Shown here: positions 1-6,550 of the stretch, piece by piece | Layout: the number at the start of each line of letters is the position of its first letter | Numbering within the stretch: position 1 is the first letter of the stretch | Assembly (NCBI GenBank): GCA_964467935.1 | Contig: CAYYKK010000002.1 | Location: 1-64,000, forward strand | DNA from: CAYYKK01 sp964467935 | GTDB lineage: Bacteria; Myxococcota_A; Polyangia; Polyangiales; Polyangiaceae | Direction of reading: 5' to 3' | DNA: 64,000 nucleotides | Position numbers and translations under genes: made by a program | Notes under the pieces: generated by a model | What the model was told of the DNA's origin: nothing | The model's database searches: none | Seen by the model: only the letters and a program-made list of their open reading frames with translations

Positions 1-365
1 GAGCTCGGCGCGCGGAAGTGGTAGCTCCCCGCGACGAGCCCGGCGGCGCGCGCCTTGGTGATGTCGTCGGCGTAGTAGGCGTTGACGTACCCGTTCTTCT
101 CGGTCGCCTTGATGATGACGAACTTCTCCGCCGTCGCGACCTGCGCCCAGTCGATCGCGGCGCCGTTCGGGTGCTGGAACGACGCGATGTCGATCCCCTT
201 CACGCTCGCGCCCGGGCAGACGTTGTTGATCGCCTCGCTCGCGTCGCCGAGGTTCTCTCCGCCTCCTTCGCCGGTCGAGCCGCCGCTCTCCACGCAACCG
301 GAGCCGACCAAGGAAGCGGCGACGAGCGCCGACGCCATCGCACCACGAGAGGACCAGGTCTTCAT
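1..365 (-). CDS. GH25-type lysozyme-like lipoprotein (C-terminal part lies outside the window)
   Basis: Likely a secreted peptidoglycan muramidase of glycosyl hydrolase family 25, lipid-anchored to the envelope. About 121 N-terminal codons are present. A signal peptide ends in LVGSGC with the lipid-modified Cys near residue 24, followed by a short Gly/Ser/Glu linker. The domain opens with GIDIASFQ (residues 56-63), matching the family's DVSxYQ strand, and continues with IDWAQV, the conserved FVIIKATE strand (81-88) and GSYHF (112-116). The downstream acidic catalytic residues are beyond the left edge, so activity cannot be judged. A second possible start is Met10. It is transcribed off the window edge and is divergent from the next gene, with about 200 bases between them. 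Confidence 0.8.
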   Translation of the reverse strand, partial: MKTWSSRGAMASALVAASLVGSGCVESGGSTGEGGGENLGDASEAINNVCPGASVKGIDIASFQHPNGAAIDWAQVATAEKFVIIKATEKNGYVNAYYADDITKARAAGLVAGSYHFRAPS

Positions 366-566
366 GCGATCGACGGCATTCAACAAGATCCGCGCCAACC
401 GCCTTTTCAGGCCTTTTGCGCGATTTTCGCGGCGCCCTGGGCTGGGGGTCGACCACCCGCGCTGGTCCGTCACCGATCTAGTTGTCCTACAGCTGCGCAC
501 CGCTCGGCTCGGAGTCCGACGAGGCGGCCTGAGTCGTGCATTGGTCGGGAGCGGAAGGAGCGACGA

Positions 567-749
567 ATGCAGCTGGAACTGACCGAGGAAGAGACGCGCC
601 TCTTGTCTGCGCAGCTCGAGGAGCGCGTCACGCACCTCGAGGGGGAGCTCGTGCACACCGACAACCGCGCTTTTCGACACGAGCTGTCGGCGGACATCGA
701 TCGACTGAAGGTGCTTCACGCGCGCGTGAAGAAGCTCCTGCAGCGCTGA
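567..749 (+). CDS. Small helical protein, 60 aa
   Basis: A short charged protein beginning MQLELTEEETRLL. It is rich in Glu, Leu, Arg and His and likely folds as two amphipathic helices or a coiled coil, with no Cys, signal or membrane segment. I do not recognise a family by more than general resemblance to small cytosolic helical-hairpin proteins. The start is supported by a good ribosome binding site (GGAAGGAG, 553-560) about seven bases before ATG. A longer in-frame extension upstream lacks such a site and crosses the divergent promoter region. A perfect nine-pair hairpin follows the stop. Confidence 0.65.
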   Translation: MQLELTEEETRLLSAQLEERVTHLEGELVHTDNRAFRHELSADIDRLKVLHARVKKLLQR

Positions 750-760
750 GCGCGGCCGAG

Positions 761-785
761 GGTCGCGCGCGCGCTGCGCGCGACC
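761..785. terminator. Perfect hairpin between convergent genes
   Basis: GGTCGCGCG (761-769) pairs with CGCGCGACC (777-785) around a seven-base loop. It begins 11 bases after the stop of the small plus-strand gene and lies about 40 bases beyond the stop of the convergent M1 peptidase gene. A small CTGC-GCAA-GCAG stem-loop follows at 793-804. There is no T-run, so this is a GC-rich candidate terminator that could serve both directions. Confidence 0.45.
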
Positions 786-824
786 GCAAAGCCTGCGCAA
801 GCAGCGCGGCTCCTCCTTCGCCGA

Positions 825-2660
825 TCAGGCGTCAGGCTCGGCGGGCGGCGGCGCGTCGAGGAGCCGAGCGAGGGCGGTGCGCACGAGCGTGTGATAGCGA
901 GGACGAGCGGCGTCGAACACGCGACGCGCGAAGGACGCCCCCCATGGCGTGGCGACGAGCTCGCCGTAGAGCGGCCGCAGGTACTTGCCGCGACCGTTCT
1001 CGGTGAGGAATCGCTCGAGCGCGGGGAGCGCGGGGTCGTAGCGGCGCTTGGCGGCGAGTCGGAGCCACGCGGCGAGGATCTCGGCGTTCGTGCTCGAGGA
1101 GAGAGCGAACACGCGGTCGAGCACCTCGAGCCGCTCGTGCGCGAGCGCGCGGGCCTGCAGCGACACGAGGAAGTGCCGCCACTCCTGGGGTCGCCACGTC
1201 GTCACGTCGAGCGACGCGGGCGACGCTCCCTCGGCGAACGCGACGGCGCACGCGTCGACACGCGCGAGCGCCGGCGAGGGCGGCGGCGCTCCCTCCGCCC
1301 TCACGTCGGGCGCGTCGATCCACGCCTCCAGATCGACGGGGGACGCCTCGTCGATGAAGAGGTGTGCTCGGAGATCCGCGACGAGCTCGTCGGTCGTCAC
1401 GGAGGTGAAGGCGTGCCGGTCGAAATAGCCGCGCAGCCACGCGTCGAGCCTCTCCCTGCCGACGCGCCGCTCGAGCGTCCAGAAGAGCGCGGCGCCCTTG
1501 AGATAGGGAATGGCGGTCACGCCGACCACCGGATCGCGGCCCGTCATGTCGTAGCGGAGTCGCGTGTCCGGCGAGCCCGCGCCGATGCGCTCCGCCTCGG
1601 CGAGCAGCTCGCGCCACCCGAACGTCTGGAGGATGCCGGCACGCTCTTCACCCCAGAGCGCCTCGTTCAGGCGGAGCTCCAGATAGACCGTCACTCCCTC
1701 GTTGAGCCAGAAGTCGTTCCACGTCGCATTGGTCACGAGGTTGCCCGCCCACGCGTGCGCGAGCTCGTGGACGATCACCGTCGTGAGCGATCGGTCCCCC
1801 GCGAGGAGCGTCGGCGACGCGTACGTGAGCCGGGGATTCTCCATTCCACCATAAGGAAACGAAGGCGGCATGACGACGACGTCGAAGCGCTCCCAACGAT
1901 AAGGGCCGACGAGCCGCTCCGCCGCCTCGATCATCGCCTCCATCTCGCCGAGCTCGTAGGCCGCACGCGCCAGGGTCGCGGCCTCGGCGTAGACGCCCGA
2001 GCGCGGTCCGGTCGCGTGAAATCCGAGCTCCCCGACCACCAATGCGATGAGATAGGACGGCACCGGCTCGCGCATCTCGAACGCGAACACCCGCGAGGCC
2101 GGATCGGCGGCGTCGGTCGGCCCGCGCTGCTCGGCGCTCATGACCGCGGAGAGCGCCCTCGGCACGAGGATGCGCGCGTCGTAGGTCTGGCGGATGCCGG
2201 GGCTGTCCTGGAGCGGGATCCAACTCCGCGTCTCGATCGCGTGCCCCTGGGTGAAGAGAAAAGGGTGCTCGCCGCCCGCCGTCTGCGCCGGCTCGAGCCA
2301 GTCGAGCGCGGGCGCCCCGGGCCCCGTCGCGTAGCGGATCGTGACGCGGGTCGCGTCGCGCATCGAGGGCGATGGTTTGGGGAGCGTCACCGTGAGCGCC
2401 GCGCCGAGGAGCGCGTCGGCCTCGGCGAGCGCGAACGGGAGCGGCTCGCCGTCCTCACCGAACACCTCCTCCACGACGAGGCCGCGCGTGTCGAGCACGA
2501 GCTCGCGCGTCGGTCGGAGGAGCGCGACGTCGAGCGTGGCGCTGCCTCGGAGGCGACGCGCCTCGAAGTCGACCTCGAGATCGAGGCTCACGTGAACGAC
2601 GCGCGCCTCGTCCGGGCGGGCGTACGAATGCGGATCGACGGGGGTCGCGGCGGGGATCAT
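825..2660 (-). CDS. M1 family metalloaminopeptidase, leukotriene-A4-hydrolase type
   Basis: A zinc aminopeptidase of 611 aa, the same size as the vertebrate LTA4 hydrolase/aminopeptidase group it resembles. The exopeptidase motif GGMEN is at residues 271-275, the zinc site HELAH at 298-302, and the third ligand lies in NEG at 320-322. The surrounding block (MPPSFPYGGMENP, then LLAGDRS, then FWLNEG) is characteristic of the LTA4H branch rather than PepN. No signal peptide is seen, so it is probably cytosolic. Its ATG overlaps the stop of the ATP-grasp gene (ATGA), so the two are probably translationally coupled. It is the last gene of the minus-strand cyanophycin-associated run and could recycle peptides, but its substrate is unknown. 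Confidence 0.9.
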   Translation of the reverse strand: MIPAATPVDPHSYARPDEARVVHVSLDLEVDFEARRLRGSATLDVALLRPTRELVLDTRGLVVEEVFGEDGEPLPFALAEADALLGAALTVTLPKPSPSMRDATRVTIRYATGPGAPALDWLEPAQTAGGEHPFLFTQGHAIETRSWIPLQDSPGIRQTYDARILVPRALSAVMSAEQRGPTDAADPASRVFAFEMREPVPSYLIALVVGELGFHATGPRSGVYAEAATLARAAYELGEMEAMIEAAERLVGPYRWERFDVVVMPPSFPYGGMENPRLTYASPTLLAGDRSLTTVIVHELAHAWAGNLVTNATWNDFWLNEGVTVYLELRLNEALWGEERAGILQTFGWRELLAEAERIGAGSPDTRLRYDMTGRDPVVGVTAIPYLKGAALFWTLERRVGRERLDAWLRGYFDRHAFTSVTTDELVADLRAHLFIDEASPVDLEAWIDAPDVRAEGAPPPSPALARVDACAVAFAEGASPASLDVTTWRPQEWRHFLVSLQARALAHERLEVLDRVFALSSSTNAEILAAWLRLAAKRRYDPALPALERFLTENGRGKYLRPLYGELVATPWGASFARRVFDAARPRYHTLVRTALARLLDAPPPAEPDA

Positions 2661-3880
2661 CCGAGCTCGACCCGCACGTTCGAGACGATGTGTCGGAGCG
2701 CGTCCTCGACGACGCGCGTGTCCTCGTGGCGCACGAGGATGAACCCCTCTCCCTCGTACGAGGCGCCCTTCTCCTGGCCGGGCTGCGGGATGCGCGCGTC
2801 GGTCACGAGGTGGCCGACGTCGCGGTGCACGACGTCGAGGCCGTGCACGGCCCGCACGCGCCCCTGCCCTTGTCCGCGGAGATAGGCCCCACCGGCGGCA
2901 TAGCGACGCTTCGGGAAGGGCTCGAACGCGCCCGTCACCTCGAGCTTCGCCCACGCGCCGCGGCAATCGACGTCGTGGGCGCGCGAGATCATCGTCGTGA
3001 TCTGTGCGCCGGGCGGTCGGGCGCCCACCTCCGAGAGGACCACGCTGCCGTCTCTGCGGCGAAACCACTCGAGGTGACACATCCCGGTGCGCAGGCCGAG
3101 CACCTCGAGCGCGCGCGCGCCGGCGTCGCGGATGGCGTCGTATTCGGGCGCGTCGATCTCGCGCGGCAGAACGACGTTCCATTGCATCCAAGCGTTCTGC
3201 ATCACCTCGAGCGGCGTGGGACGATAATGGGAAATGGAATGGAACCTCAGCTCGCCATTCGAGACGAAGGCATCGAACGAGTGCTCCTCTCCGGTCACCC
3301 ACTCTTCGACGAGCACGGGCCCCGCGGCCGCGGCGCTCGCCGAGGTCACGGCGTCGCGCAGCGAGGCCTCGTCGTCCACGCGATAGGTGGTTTGCGACGC
3401 GACGCCGAGCGGGGGCTTCACGACCAACGGATAGCCAGCGAGCGCGGCGAGCTCGAGCGCGTCGGCGAAGGTGTGGGCGAGGCGGTGTCGCGCGACGGGC
3501 AACCCCGCCGCGCGCAGGCGATCCTTCATGCGGCTCTTGTCGCGGAAGTTCTTCGCCTCCTCGGGGCCGAGCCCCGGCAAGCCGAGCTCGGCGCGCGCCT
3601 CCGCGAGCGGGACTTGGATCTGCTCGATCGCCGCGGTGAGCCGATCGACCGGCCCGAGCTCGGTCGCGATGCGCCGCGTGGCGGAGAGGATGCGGTCGAC
3701 GCGGAGCGCGTCGTCGACCTCGACGAAGGCGGCGACGCGGGCGGCGAGCTCCGCGGGGAGGCGCGCGAGGGGCTCCTCCGCGACGAGCCCGAGCGCGACG
3801 CCGGGCACCTCGGCGACCGATTGGATGAAGAGCTTGGCGTTCTCGGTGAAGAAGGGCGCGACGAAGACGACGACGGGCAT
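2657..3880 (-). CDS. ATP-grasp superfamily carboxylate-amine ligase
   Basis: A 407-aa protein of the ATP-grasp fold, expected to activate a carboxylate as acyl phosphate and join it to an amine or thiol. The N-terminal Rossmann-like region begins MPVVVFVAPFFTENAK. The central ATP-binding strand contains LVVKP (about 152-156). The metal/phosphate region reads EWVTGEEHSFDAF (about 193-205), and the late strand is LSEVGARPPGAQI (about 282-294), close to biotin-carboxylase and amino-acid ligase members. The substrate cannot be read from sequence. Its stop overlaps the start of the M1 peptidase, and it begins 44 bases after the alpha/beta hydrolase gene, suggesting one operon. Proximity to cphA raises, but does not prove, a role in peptide formation. 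Confidence 0.85.
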   Translation of the reverse strand: MPVVVFVAPFFTENAKLFIQSVAEVPGVALGLVAEEPLARLPAELAARVAAFVEVDDALRVDRILSATRRIATELGPVDRLTAAIEQIQVPLAEARAELGLPGLGPEEAKNFRDKSRMKDRLRAAGLPVARHRLAHTFADALELAALAGYPLVVKPPLGVASQTTYRVDDEASLRDAVTSASAAAAGPVLVEEWVTGEEHSFDAFVSNGELRFHSISHYRPTPLEVMQNAWMQWNVVLPREIDAPEYDAIRDAGARALEVLGLRTGMCHLEWFRRRDGSVVLSEVGARPPGAQITTMISRAHDVDCRGAWAKLEVTGAFEPFPKRRYAAGGAYLRGQGQGRVRAVHGLDVVHRDVGHLVTDARIPQPGQEKGASYEGEGFILVRHEDTRVVEDALRHIVSNVRVELG

Positions 3881-3924
3881 GGGGGCGGCGAGGCTAGGAA
3901 GGCCCCGACGGGGGCGCAAGGCGC

Positions 3925-4698
3925 TCAGCGAGCCGGCGCGCGCCGGCGATGATCGAGCATGGCCGCGTGGACGAGGCGCGGGTGCGTGAGCGGGGCCATG
4001 TGCCCGGTGCCCGGGAGATCGACGAGGACGGCGTGAGGGTGTCGATCGGCGAGGAGGCGCGTCATCGCGCGCGAGGCGTGCGGCGAGCGCTCCGCGGTGA
4101 CGAGGGTCGTGGGGACGAGGGGGATCGAGACGTCGTCGAACGACGTGACGTCGAAGAAGCACGACCTCACCTCTTGGACCATCTTCCACGCGACCCTGCG
4201 CGTCTCGACGCGCGCCGCCTCGGGCAGGCGCGCCCACGAGCCCGGGCGATTCCAATAATCGACGAACTCCGCGAGCCAAGCCTCGCCGCCCGCCTCGTCG
4301 TCGGCGCGCAGGAGCGTCGATCGCTCGATGACCTCCCGCGCGAACGCGGCCTCCGGCACGTCGGCCTCGCGGAGCGCCCCGAAGAGCACGGGCTCGAACA
4401 AGAACACCGACCGCACCCGCGCGCCGAGCAGCGGCAAGAGCGCGAGCGCGACCGACGCGCCGTAAGAGTGCGCGAACACGTCGATCCGATCGGCAGAGAC
4501 CGCCGAGAGCGCGTGCGCCGCGTCGTCGACCACGGTCACGCGGTCGCCGCGGGCGAGCGGCGCGAGCGGCGGATAGCCGAGGTTCGGAGGCGCGACCTTC
4601 GTCGTCCCGGCGACCACCTCGTCGGGCACGTCGGCCCACATCGCGGGGCTCGTCCCTGTCGAATGGAGAAACAGCGAGATGGCCGAGGGCGAGGACAT
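3925..4698 (-). CDS. Alpha/beta-hydrolase fold protein
   Basis: A 257-aa serine hydrolase. The nucleophile elbow is AHSYGAS with Ser78, the N-terminal oxyanion strand reads LFLHSTGTSP, and the C-terminal catalytic His is in GTGHMAP (about His233). No signal peptide is present, so it is cytosolic. Start choice: ATG at 4698 has a GAAGG-like site just upstream; a longer GTG/ATG form beginning near 4743 would add 15 basic residues and run through a perfect palindrome, so I prefer the shorter form. It heads the hydrolase, ATP-grasp, M1 peptidase operon. Substrate unknown; esterase, amidase or peptidase activity would all fit the fold. Confidence 0.82.
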   Translation of the reverse strand: MSSPSAISLFLHSTGTSPAMWADVPDEVVAGTTKVAPPNLGYPPLAPLARGDRVTVVDDAAHALSAVSADRIDVFAHSYGASVALALLPLLGARVRSVFLFEPVLFGALREADVPEAAFAREVIERSTLLRADDEAGGEAWLAEFVDYWNRPGSWARLPEAARVETRRVAWKMVQEVRSCFFDVTSFDDVSIPLVPTTLVTAERSPHASRAMTRLLADRHPHAVLVDLPGTGHMAPLTHPRLVHAAMLDHRRRAPAR

Positions 4699-4729
4699 GC
4701 TGCCTTCATAGCGACTCGCGGCGCGGGTG

Positions 4730-4741
4730 GCCACGCGTGGC
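4730..4741. promoter_or_regulatory. 12-bp palindrome upstream of the hydrolase operon
   Basis: GCCACGCGTGGC is a perfect palindrome centred about 37 bases before the chosen hydrolase start, in a 120-base gap that also contains a run of six T/A pairs at about 4749-4754. Its position would suit an operator for a dimeric regulator. In DNA this GC-rich, 12-base palindromes arise by chance fairly often, so support is weak. Confidence 0.22.
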
Positions 4742-4818
4742 ACGGCGTTTTTTCGGGCGCCGCTCGCGTGGCGTGTCGTCTCTCCGGGGCGCGCTGGGGA
4801 GCGAGGTGACCGCGGTCG

Positions 4819-6540
4819 CTACCCCTCGAGCAGCGCCCTCACGGCCTCTCGCTCGATGTGGACGAGCACGGCGACGACGTCTCCCTCCCGCGCCTCCGCG
4901 AAGGCGCGCTCGAGCGCGGCGACCTCCGTGTCGACGAGCTCGAAGGCGTCGGGCGAGAGCCCGCTCGCCGCGAAGGCCCGCCGAAAGATCGCCGGCACCT
5001 CGCCCGGCGCGCGGCCGCGCAGGTAATCACCGAGCTCGCGCACGAAGACGCGCGCGGGCGACGCGTCGTGGATGGCGCGCGCGATGTCCTCGATCTCGCG
5101 ATCGCTCCTGTCGCCAGGGCTCCCGGTGACGACGAAGAGCCGCCCCGGACGCCGCGCGAGGAGCGCGCCGACGAGCCGGAGCACGGCGCGCACCGCCTCC
5201 GGGTTGTGCCCGAAATCGAGCAGGACGCGCACGCCTGCCCTCTCGAGGAGCTGACCGCGGTGCGGATTGTCCGTCACGGCGAACGACGCGAGCGCGCCGG
5301 CGATCACGTCGTCTCGAACGCCGAGCGCCCGCGCCGCGCCGACGACGCCGAGGACGTTCTCGACGTTGTAGCGCGCCGCGCCGCCGAAGGTGATGGGCAG
5401 ATCCTCGAGGCGCCCGAGGCTCGACGCGCGCGCCCCCTCGAGCACGACGAGCTCGCCCGCGCGCGAGACGATCGCCTCGCCCCCCGCGGCGACGTGCGCG
5501 CCCACGATCGATCGCGCAGGCTCGCCGACCGCGTCGAGGTCGGCGAAATAGACGAGGCGCGGCCGCCCCGTCGCGCCCTCGCGCGTCACGCGCCGCGCGA
5601 GCGCGACGAGGTGCGGATCGTTCGCGTTGACGACGACCGCGCCCGTGGGCGCGACGATCTCGGCGACGACGCCCTTCACCCGCGTCATGGCCGCGAGATC
5701 GTCGACCCCGTACGTGCCGAGGTGATCGTCCGAGACGTTCGTGAGGAGCGCGACGTCGCACGACGCCACGGCGAGCCCGCGCCGCAGGATCCCTCCGCGC
5801 GCCGTCTCGAGCACCGCGAGCTCGACCTTCGGGTGGCGCAGGACGGCGCGCGCCGCGTGCGGACCGGTCCAATCGCCGGTCTCGACGATCTCGCCGCCGA
5901 CGACGATCGCGTCGGTGGACGTGTTGCCGACCACGTGGCCCGCCGCGCCGGCGACGTGCGCGAGCAGCCTCGACGACGTGGTCTTTCCGTTCGTGCCGGT
6001 GACGAGCGCGATGGGGATCGTCGACACCTTCGACCAGTCGATCGCGTGCGCCGCCGGGATCGCGCGCGGGGTGAAGGTGATCGCGCCGCGGCCGGCGCCG
6101 ACGCTCACCGCCTCGTCGTCCCAGAGGAGCGGCAGCCCTCGCCGCTTCGCCTCCGCGCCGAGCGCGAGCAGCGCCGGGCTCCGCGCGCCCTCGAGCATCG
6201 CCGCGATCTCGGTGCGCTTCGGCTCGAGCGGGAGCGGCGCGCGCGACGCGAGGATCTCGATCGCCGACAGCGCCGCCCACTCGCTCATCTCGGCGTGCGG
6301 GAGCATCACGTCGATGGGCGCCTCGTAGCCGAGGAGGAAGCCCTTCTCGTGCGTCCGCGCGACGAACGCAGGCACCTCCGGCTCGCCGAGCGCGGCGCGC
6401 ATGCGATCGAGCTCCGCGCGGAACACCTCGGTCGCGCGCACGACGGAGTCGCCGGGCTCGAGGCTGAGCTCGACGATCACGAGCGGCGCGAGCGAGAGGT
6501 AGCTCGGCCCGGTCAACCGGCGGGCGTCGACGAGCATCAT
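4819..6540 (-). CDS. Mur ligase-family protein resembling CphA without its ATP-grasp domain
   Basis: A 573-aa protein. Its first residues (VDARRLTGPSYLS) match the start of the cyanophycin synthetase N-domain (ERRIYRGPSLYA in the neighbouring CphA). The central ATP-grasp domain of CphA is absent. After a linker of about 170 residues comes a complete Mur-ligase domain with P-loop GTNGKTT (182-188), LETARGGI, NVSDDHLG and a C-terminal DFGHNPEAV segment. In CphA the Mur domain adds Arg to the Asp side chain, so this protein may ligate an amino acid onto a peptide or polymer. The HVLEH metal motif of the CphA N-domain is replaced here by EWAAL (87-91). It starts 10 bases after the cphA stop, so the two are almost certainly co-transcribed. 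Confidence 0.88.
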   Translation of the reverse strand: MMLVDARRLTGPSYLSLAPLVIVELSLEPGDSVVRATEVFRAELDRMRAALGEPEVPAFVARTHEKGFLLGYEAPIDVMLPHAEMSEWAALSAIEILASRAPLPLEPKRTEIAAMLEGARSPALLALGAEAKRRGLPLLWDDEAVSVGAGRGAITFTPRAIPAAHAIDWSKVSTIPIALVTGTNGKTTSSRLLAHVAGAAGHVVGNTSTDAIVVGGEIVETGDWTGPHAARAVLRHPKVELAVLETARGGILRRGLAVASCDVALLTNVSDDHLGTYGVDDLAAMTRVKGVVAEIVAPTGAVVVNANDPHLVALARRVTREGATGRPRLVYFADLDAVGEPARSIVGAHVAAGGEAIVSRAGELVVLEGARASSLGRLEDLPITFGGAARYNVENVLGVVGAARALGVRDDVIAGALASFAVTDNPHRGQLLERAGVRVLLDFGHNPEAVRAVLRLVGALLARRPGRLFVVTGSPGDRSDREIEDIARAIHDASPARVFVRELGDYLRGRAPGEVPAIFRRAFAASGLSPDAFELVDTEVAALERAFAEAREGDVVAVLVHIEREAVRALLEG

Positions 6541-6550
6541 CGAGGGCGGC

